64,000 nucleotides of DNA from Adiantum capillus-veneris (lineage: Eukaryota > Streptophyta > Polypodiopsida > Polypodiales > Pteridaceae), in assembly GCA_014529385.2 (NCBI GenBank), contig CM043967.1, positions 2,144,501 to 2,208,500 of the forward strand, written 5' to 3'. The translations under genes and the position numbers were made by a program. Position 1 is the first letter of the stretch, and each line of letters starts with the position of its first letter. This document shows positions 44,670-56,447 of this stretch, piece by piece. The notes under the pieces are model-generated. The model was not told where the DNA came from. It worked only from the letters and a program-made list of their open reading frames with translations, and did no database searches.

Positions 44670-46690
44670 ATCCTTTACTGGTATAATTCTCAAATAAAGA
44701 CCCACTTTGAACTATTTTTTAACAACAAGACCTTGGGAGCCTTTGAAGTTAAAAGAGTGATTAAACAGGGTTGATCAATTGCCCCATTGTTGTTCACAAT
44801 CCGATCTCTCCTTTTGGTATCCATGTTGGAGGCAAATGTTATAAGAATGGAAATTATATCTTTGCCTGATAACAAGGAACTCCTAGCCAAGTTCTTCGGC
44901 GAGTCACTTCTTTTCCTAAAAGCCAGTCCTGAGATGCTAAGGAAGGCTCTCGAGATTGTCCTAATGTTTTCCATATCCTTTAGATCTAAGTGCAATATGG
45001 AAAATCAATATTGGTCTCTCTAATAGAGAATGACTCATTTGATCCTTTTGAATGGTCAGAATAGAATATCTCAAAAGTGAAGGTCTTCTGCCACCTCAGA
45101 GCCCCATAAGAGGTAGGAATATCTCATAAAAAAAGATTTCAGTGGGCCATGCTAATATTCGAAACAAGATGCAAAAATAGAAATTCTTTCTCCAAGACCT
45201 CCCTTCCCAAGGTAGGGTGAAGGTAATCAATTTGTTCATGATCCCGTATCTTTCCTTCATTGGGCCCCTCCTTAAAATCACAAAATACAATAGAAAAGAA
45301 TTCATGAAACAGTAAAGCGATTCCTATGGAAAAATAATACCAAAGATATGGTTTCCGGGCAATGGGCTAAATGCAAGTATTTTGCTAGATTAAAGAAGCA
45401 AGGCGGTATTGGGATCCTCGACCACACAATTCATGTTGAAGCCTAGTACTATGGTCTCAATGACCAAACAAGACAAAACATGGCCCATCATGACATGGGA
45501 CATGATTGACAAGGTGAAGCTAATCTCCCCGGGGGGGGAGGGCTCATGGAAAGAGGTCATCGTCCATGACAAACTGTTGGCACCTCGATGGGCAAGCCGG
45601 TACAAAAATGTACTAGAGCATCACAGACACTAGAGTGGGGTGAGGCAATCAAATATTTTAAAAGCTCCATAGCACACTAGTCTCTTCACTCTCAAAAGTA
45701 GGAAGGGATCTTCTTACTCTGTTCTAAAGAGTAGTCCCTAATAGAAAACTCAACAACAAGGGACTCATACATTTGGCCCACTTTTGGGATGGAAACATTA
45801 GGGGATGGAAGTAGAGTTTTGGCTTTTGTACAATCTCAATGGATCTAAACTAATTCAAATCCATAGAGCGGTCCAGGATATTAGCCAAGTGCTTATGCCG
45901 ATTTGTGAGGCTGATCTAGATTGGAAAGCCAAGCAGTGGTGCGACCACAGAAACTTCAACAAACTGCAAACCAAGTAAATATACTGCAACCTTATGTTAG
46001 AAGAAAATTGGTTCTCCCCACTCAATAAGCAATGGAGGAAGCATTATCCAAAATCAAAATGGACATCAATAGCAAACAATATTTGGAATCCTCAATGGTC
46101 CTCAACGATAAAAATCTTCCTATGGAAGGTTTTATGGGGAGCCATGCCTATCGGGGTCAAAATACAAGCCAAAGGGTCTAGTAAGGATCTTTCTAACATG
46201 TTCCTCCATTGTCTAATTACAAGAAGCCTAATGGGTAAAATCTGTAAATAAATTACAAAAGACCTGAAAGATCCTATTCTTCAAGAACAATTTAACCTTG
46301 AAGGAAGGAGTTGGAAAAATCAAGACATGCTTATCTACACACAAATTTTTTCTTTTTACTGCTTCAAGCAAGTCTCAAAATCTAGGAGCTGGCGCGTCTT
46401 CCAAACACGAGTGACTCAGTGGCCAATTTAGAAAAGTAGAGAAGTTATCATCTGTATTGGAAACCACAAAAGCTATGAGAAATAAACTCAAGCAATCAAA
46501 GACATTACCATTCTCGTATGAATCAATCCACAAAATGTATGTATCTTGTAGCTCTTGTTTGCAAATGGATATGTAGCTCTGCAATGCATGATGTGATCCC
46601 TCAAGGCACCCTATGTTCTTGAGATAATTGCACATTTCTTCCTGGTTAAACATAGTATATCCACTCACAATAGTGAGTATGGAAAAAAAG
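44670..46690 (+). pseudogene. LINE fragment including part of reverse transcriptase
   Basis: This LINE copy reaches furthest into the polymerase. It reads FELFFNNKTLGAFEVKRVIK (about 44710-44770), then SIAPLLF and ELLAKFFGESLLFLKASPEM, where the catalytic FADD box is degraded to FGES. Next come a FS-S-KCN motif, QAM-like post-RT text, KRFLWKNNTKDMVSGQWAKC and GGIGILDHTIHVEA (about 45320-45440). The zf-RVT region is at about 46000-46160 (PLNKQWRKHYPKSKW, IFLWKVLWGAMPIGVKI). Many stops. It ends with the palindrome ACTCACAATAGTGAGT (46663-46678), TATGG and an A-run. Confidence 0.85.
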
Positions 46691-47340
46691 AGTCTTGGAA
46701 AAGAGGGTTTATCATGCTGAAAGACTCATTATGATTCTAGATTGGTATTATATGGAGTTTTATCATACAAATTGTTTTGTCACGCTTCTATGGGTCACTA
46801 CTAAGTTTTTTACCAATCTTGAATTAATAAATGTTGGCATGCAATTTACTTTGATGAAATCAATGAATTTAAGTGGATTGATCTATTTGGATTAGAAGTA
46901 ATCAAAGAAATTATGCATTATATATATGCATGAGAGGTGGTGAAGGTCTTTTGTAGACATGTGATATATCATCATCATCATCATGCAAGGATTTAATATT
47001 TACGTGATTACGTGAAATTTCTTATGATCACAATGTTTATTATTACATTCACATAATCACAATCAACGTGATAAGCCGATAAGTGGTGACATGACAACCC
47101 ACCAAAATCTTATCGGGGTATGTCTTTTTCTCGACGAGGCCATCGAGAAACTATAAGAACGCTAAATCGAGCCCACCAAGAAATGAAAAAAACTCAGTGG
47201 ATGTACTAAATTGGACAATTTCTATAGGTTAAAGAGAAGTCACATGAATATTTAACGAGATCACGTCTTTTGAAATGTGATCACTCAACTTTATTAATGT
47301 GATCACGTATTCGGAGATCATGTTAATGAAATCCCTGTGA
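46691..47340. other. AT-rich spacer
   Basis: No gene. A short (ATC)n tract lies at about 46966-46985. ACATGAGAGGTGGT-type text near 46930 recurs near 47438. Confidence 0.4.
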
Positions 47341-47605
47341 TATATGAGACTTTCGCTGAGTTGGCCACAAGTACAAAGCAAGAAACTTGCCTTGTCTCTT
47401 CTCCATTTGTCCCAATCTCTGTGTATAAATAGCTGACACATGAGAGGTGGTCAACTCGTGGTGAAAGTTTTGTATAGACATATCATGATATATGGGACTT
47501 TTGTTGAGTTATCCCTAAGTACAAAAGAAAGAAACTTGTCCGGCCTTGTCTCTTCTCCATCTCTCCCAATCTCTATGTATAGATAATTGATAGCTAACGA
47601 TCGTA
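47341..47605. repeat. ~148-bp direct duplication
   Basis: TATATGAGACTTTCGCTGAG at 47341 is repeated with changes at 47489 (TATATGGGACTTTTGTTGAG). About 110 bp correspond, including CTTGTCTCTTCTCCAT and CCCAATCTCT. The first copy has a TGTATAAATAG string, the second TGTATAGATAA. Confidence 0.8.
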
Positions 47606-48029
47606 TAAATGAACCCATTTTCTACAAAGTGTGATCTTTGTGGTAGTACAATCTTTCATCACCCCCTTTTCATTGCTCCTTTCACCTTATACAGAAACAA
47701 ATCCCTTCCTATGTAAGTTGTGAGTATTAAAATCTCCACATGTTTTAGCAAGAACAAAGCTCACAATACATTCAACTTCACACTTATTGGGTTTTATTTC
47801 TACATAAGAAGGTTAGCTCTCCCTCCTCCCCACCATCCACCCACACACACACTCACACACGCACACATGCATGCACATGCATAATGAAATAGACTAAAAA
47901 TAAACATATAGATCTATAAACTACAATGAAACCTATGTATCTAGAGCATACATATGACAATGGACGTGTGCCACGACAAGTCATAAATGCACAACTCATG
48001 GCAATAGTTCAATTTAAAGACCTTAAAAT
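47606..48029. other. Spacer
   Basis: Nothing recognised beyond a short CA-rich tract near 47845-47880. Confidence 0.4.
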
Positions 48030-48970
48030 GATATGGTGTAGTCTATAAAGTACTCATACAATCTACAAGACCATGTGGTCCCAATAAGGGCTAGATTGTC
48101 CACCCTTAAGCTCTATTAAGTGAGCCATATGGTTGAATCCATCCACACCTATATTGCTACTTCGTAGATATCTCAATGACAATTGTATGGTCCGTATTGT
48201 TTATTATGTAGCAAGCCATACAATCTACAATGCATGTTGGTGGTGATATCCATACAATCAAACGATATGGACTCGTATAGTAGACCATGTAAATTCTAAT
48301 GCTATTTACCAAAACAATGTCAAAGGGTAAAATCATATGGCTAAATGATGAGGACTAAATATATGGTTTTCTACATTGTCTATCTTTATCTATGTATCTC
48401 GTAGGCCAGATAATTCATTCCATGCATTGCCATTGTGTTACTATATGGACACTTCAATAAAAATGGGTTGTATATATGTCCATATTGTTTATCATGTAGT
48501 GGACCATACAATCTACAATGCAACTGTTGGTGATATCTATAGAATAAAACCATATTACTTCTTTCCGATGCTCCCTGTCACCCATCCGATGTGATGCATC
48601 AGAAGTACCCGTTCCTGGTGGCCTTATAGATATTGGCTATAGTATTCATTGAAACTTACCGAATAACATTATAGGATAAAACCATATGGCTTGAGGAGGA
48701 CCAGATTTATGGTTTTTTTTATTGTCTACCTTTATGTCTCTATGTGATAGGCCATATAATTCATTCCCTGAACATGCATAAGGAAAAAGCATTTAATGTA
48801 TGGTGGACAATATTGACCACACCATTTAACATGTAATGGACCATATAAACTATGATCTAAGGACCCCAATCCACTACTATATAATGAACATGGTCCATAA
48901 AGACAATACATATGACATGCACACAAATAGTAACATGCCATCTGAATACTATTTTTTACAATGTGGTTTA
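48030..48970. repeat. Diverged tandem repeat, ~290-350 bp period
   Basis: Paired landmarks show the period. TATTGTTTATNATGTAG occurs at about 48195 and 48483, followed both times by CCATACAATCTACAATG and a GTTGGTGATATC-like stretch. TATGGTTTT with ATTGTCTA(T/C)C occurs at 48362 and 48709. A third ACATGTAATGGACCATA lies near 48828. Copies are well diverged and partly rearranged. Confidence 0.6.
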
Positions 48971-49019
48971 CCAAACGATGTCCATATAGTATACATATTG
49001 CATGATATATATTTTATTA

Positions 49020-49325
49020 GTATTTCCATCATCTAGCTCTTTAGGCAAAGAATATACAAGTATACCACATTCAGACTCACAATCACCCATTTATGGCGAT
49101 CCAACAATTCAATTACGCCATATTGGCTACCGTACAATAGTCACAAATGCATACACACCTACCCTTATATAATTTCCATCATATATCTCTTTTGGCAAAT
49201 CATATACAAATATACCACATAGCCACACTCACAATCACCCATTTATGGCGATCTAACAATTGAATTACGCCCTATTGGTTGCCTTACCATAGTCATGCAT
49301 GCGTACAACTACCCTTATAGAAACT
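49020..49325. repeat. ~150-bp tandem duplication
   Basis: ATTTCCATCAT starts units at 49022 and 49172. AATCACCCATTTATGGCGAT recurs at 49081 and 49233. Both units share ACCACAT, CAATTACGCC and CTACCCTTATA. Confidence 0.88.
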
Positions 49326-49781
49326 GACACTTAAAGTAGATAATTTATACCCTCCTTGAGAACAATTTCATATGGTTTTCTTCTTTCCTTTATATTAAAT
49401 TTTCAATTCTACCCTTTTATATAGTACATTCAAATTCCTCACATGCATAGACACATACACTAGCCATTTGCACTCAAATACATACACTCACACGCTAAAA
49501 CACCAGTTCTAAGATAGCGGAACTTTCATAAGTCCCACTTATATAAATGAAACCTCATAATATGTGACCTCTAATTTACAAATCCAATCAATGGAAACTT
49601 GGATAATTTGTGTTTATGTCATTTATGGCTTGTTGAGGTTTTTAACATCAATTCAAACTTGCAAGAAAGTCCCAACCACCTAAAATTTGATCAAATGCAC
49701 ATTAGAATGCTCACACATGCACAAATCCACATGCATGCAATGTGCACTTAAAACAAGGTGTGTGGTTATAAACAATACAAG

Positions 49782-49822
<41 letters not shown>

Positions 49823-49974
49823 AGAACAAAAATAGACCATAGAAACATGGGATGCAGAATAGACCATAGAAACATGAAATGCAGAATATAGATAGGAATA
49901 GAAAGCGCAAACGGGGGAACAAGATTGGGAGAGGGGAAGGGGCGATTTAAAGAGTATAGAGAGAATTGAGAAAA
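49326..49974. other. Spacer with a GA microsatellite
   Basis: No gene. A (GA)n tract lies at 49785-49821 and creates Leu/Ser-rich false frames on the minus strand. A short duplicate (AATAGACCATAGAAACATG) follows it at about 49830 and 49858. Confidence 0.5.
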
Positions 49975-50640
49975 GGGAGATTTTTTTTGAGGAGCTAGGT
50001 TTTGACTGCCACAAGGCCTCCAAAAATGCCCATAAAGGACTAGGCATTACCTACAAAATCATTAAAACACTCTCGGTTGGCCACTCTTAAATTTTGAAGA
50101 TAGGTTTTGAGAGCTGGGATACAATCCGTAACAATGCCATAATGTGTTCCTTGTGTCAAATGCAAACTAAAAGAACATAGGGCGACAACCTAGTGAAGAT
50201 TGACAAAATAGAGATTATTTTGAGGATCTATATTTTGGACTACAATTACCTAAAAACCCTTAAAACACTCCTTGTTGGCTACTATTCAGTTTTGGTGACA
50301 GGTTTTGAGAGCTAGAATACATTCCGCAACGACACCAAAATGTGTTCCCTATGTCAAATGCAAAGTAAGATAGCATAGAGCTGCAATCTAGGAGAAAATT
50401 AAGGAAATGGAGATTGTTTTGAGGAGCTAGGCTTTGATTATCATGACGCCACTAAAATTCCCCAAAAAGGACTAGACTTATCCTAGAAACCACCTTACAA
50501 TGCTCCTTGTTGACCAATTTTCAATTTTGGAAACATGTTTTGAGAGTTTGCACATATTCCGAAACGGCACCAGAATACATTCCCTATGTCAAATGTGAAT
50601 TGAAACAACATAGGGCCACATTGACATTTTTAAAACAAAT
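49975..50640. repeat. Three-unit tandem repeat, ~200-230 bp
   Basis: GTTTTGAGAGCT or its variant occurs at 50104, 50302 and 50536. Each is followed by ACA(A/T)(T/A)TCCG, a GCACCANAAT-type stretch and CCCTATGTCAAATG. Each unit opens with a TTTTGAGGA-CTA motif (about 49985, 50218, 50417). Units are clearly related but diverged. No coding frame is conserved across them. Confidence 0.82.
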
Positions 50641-50765
50641 TCTACATGGAAAGTGCTCCGGGCACGGTAAGGGTGTGGCATTCCTTGTTTCTATGGAAGA
50701 GAGAGCGAGAAAATGGTCGTGCTAGAAGAGAAAACGCACTCACGCATATGCACACACAAACACAC

Positions 50766-50822
<57 letters not shown>

Positions 50823-51026
50823 CAACAGGTGATAAATATACAAAGATGGAGAGGTAGAGATAGACATTTGAAAAGAGATGTTGAGAGGAGAGAGGTGGAG
50901 CAATAGGATGAGAGAGAAGATACCAAGGGAGAGTTGGAGATCCACATACCAAGAGAAGGAGGTTGGCTGAAAGAGAGAGAGTCAATGGAGAGAATAAAGA
51001 AAGACATTGCAGAAGGGGGGGAGGGG

Positions 51027-51062
<36 letters not shown>

Positions 51063-52177
51063 AGCACAGAGAGATACATACACACATGTACTCACATAGA
51101 AACTAACAAAGGCTATAATAGAGCTCGAGTGTGAGGGCCAATTGTGGTAGAGAGATATCATGACCAAGAAATAGAGAGATAGAGAGGAGAAGGTAGAAGA
51201 AGTGCATAAAATCCTCAAAAGAGTGTAACCATACATAATTTAGTGACCATGGTCTTCTAAATTTATCAACGACGACTGCGGTCACTTTAGCACTGGGAAA
51301 AGTATAAACAATGTAGCCATTTTGTACATCACAAATGATTATATCAATGGAGATGGTTAGAGGGGTGGAGATATATATACATATACAATGTGTTTTTCTT
51401 TTTAGGGAAGACAAGGCAAGAAGATAACTTCACGATACTATGCTACTGCCCAAACCCATAAGTATTGTCAAGGAACACTAATGCAATCTCCTAAAAAGAT
51501 GAATGCGTTCTATGCATACCTCTACATGTGCTTCCATTTTGGTTTGATTATGTGTTTCCATGAAAATTTTCTACATTGCATTGGAAATACTAAGAGAGAT
51601 GGGTTTGTCAATGTGCTTGCCACCCCTCTTGGCAATAGAAACATGTGTTTCTTCTGTCAAGGTGGACCACAATCATTTTGGTTACCCTGCTAGCATCCAC
51701 CTTGCATGCGTGAAGAAGCTATCTTGCATGCGCGAAGAAGCTGGTGGTTTGGTCTTAAGAGGGCCAAATCAAAAGACCGTTATGGATATAACCTATGGAA
51801 GAAAATATTGCTTTTGCAGACAAGGGAAATGCCCATGAGATGGACCCCCAAGGATATTCGTAATATTCTGACGGAAAGCCTCAAAGATTGGGGTGACCAC
51901 TTCTTCGAAATAGAGTATAGAGTGCTCCCAAAACATCATGGTAGAGAGATGTCGATAAACACACACAAGAACGTGCGTACGCACACACACAAAGAGAGAA
52001 GAAATGCGCAAGCCTCTTACAAGAGTAGAAGCATCTATGTAATGGAGTGAGTAGTGGTCTTGGAAACTGTGTAAAGAGGTACTCACTTCAACATTGTGCA
52101 AGAGTAGAAAGATTGTCAGTATCTTGTAGGAGTCATAGGAGTCACCTAATAAGATCAAAGGATAGGGGTAGAAAGGA

Positions 52178-52246
<69 letters not shown>

Positions 52247-52254
52247 TATTATAT

Positions 52255-52316
<62 letters not shown>
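52178..52316. repeat. Compound microsatellite (GT)n(TA)n(GA)n
   Basis: About 15 GT units, then TA-rich units with brief interruptions, then about 16 GA units. Length is likely to be variable among individuals. Confidence 0.95.
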
Positions 52317-52319
<3 letters not shown>

Positions 52320-52343
52320 TTTTGTTAGTTTTTAGGTGCAAAA

Positions 52344-52401
52344 GGCAAGGAGATCACTTAATGACACTACCCAATAAGTATTGGCAAGTGATCTCCTTGC
52401 C
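52344..52401. repeat. 16-bp perfect hairpin
   Basis: GGCAAGGAGATCACTT (52344-52359) and its exact inverse AAGTGATCTCCTTGCC (52386-52401) flank a 26-base loop. The right arm interrupts the direct repeat shared with 51405-51500, where the partner has a different sequence. Confidence 0.85.
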
Positions 52402-53011
52402 AATTTCACCTTCACGTACACCGTTCCAATATATATCTTTAACTCGTCGTGTGATTCCATATTGGTTTTATTGGGTGTTGACTGGAAATTACTACCTCCC
52501 ATTGGAAATACGGAGAGAGATATGTGGCGTAAAAATTACAGGTGTACTCATTGTGGCCAACTTATGCCAAGGCTTCTAGAAGGGATTATCTACCAAAGAA
52601 TTGATTGAGATTAATAAACCCATTCCAGAATCGTTCAGAATTAAGCCAACATACTCATTCTCCAATTGAAAACCCTTTCAATATTGTTTCCACTAGAAGA
52701 GCCTTGAATAATGAAAAGGGACCACGATACCCTCTTACATAGGCTAAAGACTTGACCTTAGAAACCTTTAAGATGCATTTTTTAAATATCAATGTGGATC
52801 TCAAGCATATTGAGCATCCACACAATATACGCAAAGCAACATCCGCTTTGTTCTATGAGGGTCCTCTCAGGAAGAAACTTGCAAACTTATCCATTCCGTG
52901 GAGAAAAGAAATACACATGAGAAAACCCCTATGATATTTATAACATGTTTATAGCCGCTCTCCTGTAGGCTTAAAATAGCAACATGGATTTTGAAATCTA
53001 CGATAGCAAAA

Positions 53012-53753
53012 TATAACATTTAATGGCCTAGTAACTTGTGTGTAGCGGAAAATAGCATAGACATAGTGAGCATTTCATTAGAATAGATTCCTAATGAGCA
53101 TAGCAAGAGTGTTTGGATAGAGAGAGCAAGAAAAAGCATAACACCTAGTTATATAGGCATGAACAATACTTCAAAAGAGAGAGAAATTAAGCTATTGACA
53201 ACAGTTGAGGACCGGATTTACATGGAGCCGGTTAGCCCTACAAAAGGCTTTGTATTATAGATTTCCGCCATCAAGGAAGACATTTTACAATACAATCCTT
53301 TGTGTTCCTTCAATAGCTAGCTAGTGCAATGAATATGGAAGCTTCAAGCACTAAGCAAACACTTATAAAACACAACATCAATTCCCTCACGGTCTCAGAC
53401 CCAAGACCTCACACACCTTCGAAGATGGTGAGAGCTAGCGGGATATGAGAGTAGATTGAGAGGAAGAAGGAGTAGGTATATCTCCTCACATGATCACTCA
53501 TAATAGCTTAGCATTTTGGAAGTCTTAATGGGTTGATCCTTAGGGTCTTTGAAGCCCATTGTTGCACATTGCTCTTTTGCAGATGGTCCCCCCCTTTGGA
53601 TCCCTATTTTCCCTCCTTTGGATCCCTATTGTGGCCCATCTACCAGCTTAACCAATATTTCTAGGCTTTTCTCCCCTGGTACTTCCCCATATTAAATGAT
53701 TAGTTTAACATGAGAAAATCATTTAGGAGAATTAGATATTAGTTATTATGACA
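53012..53753 (-). repeat. 3' LTR of the minus-strand chromovirus
   Basis: This 742-bp LTR matches 60457-61534 along its length but lacks 338 bp. The missing part is bounded in the other LTR by two CTTAGCAT copies, of which one remains here (53517-53524). The outermost dinucleotide is TA where the other LTR has TG. Confidence 0.92.
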
Positions 53754-54101
53754 TTACCTCTCTCTTTAAATCATAGTCGTCCTTGACTATGGGGTAGAGA
53801 AGATAAAGCCTATTCATTAGTCCTTTTTCTAGCGGGTAAAGGATCCCTATCTTAACCTACCACATCGTTCCAAAATGGATGACTAATCCATTTGGCGCTT
53901 GAGAGCCTAAGGCTGCCGCAAGCATGTCTGCACATAGTCCTATCAATCTTCCATAGTAGAGTGACAAGCTCTACTTGGTGTTTGGAAGACGTTGTGTTCA
54001 CAAACTTGACTCTACATACTACTTAACATTTGTGCACAATAAATAAAAAGAGAGTCTTATAAGACAAAAACTTTGTTCAGTTTAAACGTTCGTACATTAT
54101 C

Positions 54102-54739
54102 TTACTCTAGGGAAGCATTGTAAGCATTGATAAGGTTTAGGTTATCCGTTAATTGTATGCCTTGCATCCATCTAGCATCTTCAAAAGGATAATTCTTAAA
54201 CTTAATAAGATACCGTCGGATAGTCTTACCACCTCTAAATACCTTGTGTTCATGTCCGAGAATGGACTCGGGTTGCAACACCTCTTCTTGGTCCTCGATC
54301 TCCGGTGGGCCTTCAATAGTTGGTTCTTGAGGTAGCTCTCCGTTGTAAGGCTTTAATAGACTCACATGGAAAGTATTGTGTATAAGCCAATGACTAGGCA
54401 ACTTGAGTTGATAGGCCATCTCATTGATTGGTCTAAGAATCTGGAAGGAAGCATAGTACCTTTATGCTAACTTAGCATCGTACTTTTGGTGTCCCATAGG
54501 ATTCTTGCCCGTCGTGTGCCTTAATCGAGCCTTGGGAAATTTAAGTAAGACCCAATCATTTTCTTTATAAACTTGGGCTCTTTTGTGGTGATCAGCAGTA
54601 GTCTTTTGCCTTTGCTGTGAGATAGAGACAGCATCCTTAATCTTTTGGAAAGATTCTTGTAGGTCTCAGATATACACATCTGCAAAAGAAGATCTTCCCG
54701 TGTACCTTAAGTAGCAGGGGACTTTTGGATCTTCCCTCA
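54102..54739 (-). pseudogene. Integrase tail and chromodomain
   Basis: Beyond the nested element, the minus frame gives the integrase C-terminal linker (HKRAQVYKENDWVLLKFPKA in fragments). An open frame (54419-54102) then reads MAYQLKLPSHWLIHNTFHVS and SLLKPY, an acidic linker, and a chromodomain-like block with YLIKFKNYPFEDARWMQ. The same order and wording occurs at 6650-6955. It ends in a normal stop. Confidence 0.88.
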
Positions 54740-55000
54740 TGTTGGGTATGCAAGCTCTTGTGGTCATAACCCGTGGGAACGGTTCTTCTACAACATCCAG
54801 TCCAAGTTCAGTTTGCATGGAAGGTTTTAATCTATATATGTAAAAGGCTTTTTGAAGTTAACAAAAAAGCATATAGCGTGACTTGTTTTGTTCTCCAACT
54901 GTGTCGAATTCTCTCTCTCTCTCGCTCGCCTCTGCATGCTTCTCTGCCATAGCCATGGTGATTCACCACTAGCACCCTCCATAGCTCCTCTCCCTATCAA
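54740..55000 (+). repeat. 5' LTR of the nested element
   Basis: 261 bp, with a short CTCTCTCTCTCG tract in the middle. It differs from the partner at a modest number of sites by eye, which indicates an insertion younger than its host element. Confidence 0.94.
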
Positions 55001-55024
55001 TTAGTATCAGAGCCCAGGAGGGCG

Positions 55025-55405
55025 CATATCAAAACGCTTCATGATTTGGCACCGGCAAGGCAAACCTTGGAGGTAGGCATCTCTTGATGCTAGCAGATTG
55101 CAGGCGCTACAGGCGGTAACCATTTTGTGTGCATATCAAAAGGCAGTCGTGTTGCTACAGGTGGTGGAACAATCAACCTAGGGTGTTTTCAATTGACAGC
55201 AATCACCAAGGGCAATTGCATTTCAAAACGCTGTCTGTGGTGGGCAGTTTTGCAAGGAGACTGGAATCTGCAGTTGTTGGTAATTTTGCACAACATCTCA
55301 AAATGCTCATAGTAGTCCAGCCAATACTTTCGTCCAAGAAAGCATCTCAAAACGCCCTCATAAGGAAGGCAACTGCAAGGAGCAGTTTGAAGCATCTCAA
55401 AACGC
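55025..55405 (+). repeat. Six copies of CATNTCAAAACGC in the nested element
   Basis: Copies start at 55025, 55132, 55219, 55294, 55343 and 55393 (CATATCAAAACGC, CATATCAAAAGGC, CATTTCAAAACGC, CATCTCAAAATGC, and CATCTCAAAACGC twice). Spacing is 107, 87, 75, 49 and 50 bp. They begin about 10 bases after the primer site, where packaging or dimerisation signals of retroelements usually lie. Function is unknown. Confidence 0.75.
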
Positions 55406-56111
55406 TACCTGTTGTAGCCAACCAACCAGGACGAGGAAAGCACTTAAGAGTGAATTTGTTAGTAGCTTTTGCATGCATGTAGTAAGGGAAGTAGATAGTG
55501 GATCAATTGCTAGCATATTGAAAAGCTCAACGCTTGACAGTGGCAATCCGTGCATATCTAAAATAGGTTACTAAGACCAACAAGTAGCTTTGCAAAAGCT
55601 TCAAGCAGCGGTGATTAGGTCATAACCAAAGAAAATTTGCAGTAGAGGCTCCTCCCTCACCTAGTTGAGCTTAACATGATTTCAGCATTGGTCCAAGGCT
55701 TTTTTGATCGATTACAGAATATGAAGATTTTCTTCAAGCACTCTGAATATCAACACAGAGTTCAACTACTAATTTTCACGGTTAAGTATCATAGATTTGT
55801 TTGTCTATTGTCAATGCAATCACACTTGCCTTTCAAAAGCCTTGTTTTAGCTTACGAGCTGTCAATTATTGCTATGCCAAAAACTTTGTATGCGTTATAG
55901 ACACTACCACATAAAAAATGATAAGACCAACCTTTTGTTGTTTGGTCGAGTTCTGCTATCTCTCACAATGATGGTTGTTTGAGGGAAGTACACACACACC
56001 TATGTTATTGTCAAAGGGGGAGACATCTACTCATGGTTTCAGGTGATTGGACTCTGCCATGGTCTGTCTGTCTTGAGTCCATTGTCAGTGGTTTGGGCTT
56101 GAGGGGGAGGT

Positions 56112-56278
56112 TGTTGGGTATTCAAGCCCTTGTGGTCATAACCAGTGGGAAACGTTTCTTCTACAGCATGCAGTCCAAGTTCAATTTGCATGGAAGATTT
56201 TAATCTATATATGTAAAAGGCTTTTTGAAGTTAACAAAAAAGCATATAGCGTGAGTTGTTTTTTTCTCCAACTATGTC

Positions 56279-56331
<53 letters not shown>

Positions 56332-56400
56332 TCTGCATGCTCCTCTGCCAGAGCCATGGTGATTCACTGCTGGCACCCTCCATAGCTCCTCTCCCTATCA
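56112..56400 (+). repeat. 3' LTR of the nested element
   Basis: 289 bp, longer than its partner because of a (CT)n run at 56283-56328. It is followed directly by the CCTCA duplicate and the interrupted integrase sequence. Confidence 0.94.
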
Positions 56401-56447
56401 CCTCAATTACCTTGAAAGGTGCTTTTTCCGTGGAAGTATGTACAGTG

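Larger units (their letters stand above)
50641..53011. other. Microsatellite-rich DNA without a recognised gene
   Basis: Long (AG)n or (GA)n tracts lie at 50770-50819 and about 51028-51061 in a purine-rich kilobase. A compound GT/TA/GA tract is at 52178-52316. A diverged direct repeat links about 51400-51620 with 52320-52540 (GGCAAG-AGAT, CCCA-TAAGTATTG, ATTGGAAATAC, AGAGAGAT), possibly old LTR ends of a lost element. The open frames at 51481-52050 and 52381-52608 show no domain. Confidence 0.45.
54740..56400 (+). mobile_element. Nested non-autonomous LTR element, 1.66 kb
   Basis: It has direct repeats of 261 bp (54740-55000) and 289 bp (56112-56400). Both start TGTTGGGTAT, end CTCCCTATCA and are highly alike apart from the length of a CT tract. 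The pair is flanked by a perfect 5-bp duplication CCTCA (54735-54739 and 56401-56405). TAGTATCAGAGC (55003-55014) follows the first LTR as an iMet primer site with one mismatch. GAGGGGGAGGT (56101-56111) precedes the second. The interior is 1.1 kb and contains no gag or pol motif. The element is therefore mobilised, if at all, by proteins from elsewhere. It is longer inside than typical TRIMs and far shorter than LARDs. Confidence 0.94.

Noticed and set aside
50642-51236. Overlapping minus-strand Leu/Ser-rich frames
   Set aside because: They are produced by GA/CT microsatellites, which stay open in several frames at once, and show no domain.
52344-52401. Rho-independent-type terminator or microRNA precursor
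   Set aside because: There is no adjacent gene or T-run for a terminator. The stem is short and tied to a local rearrangement, and nothing supports processing.
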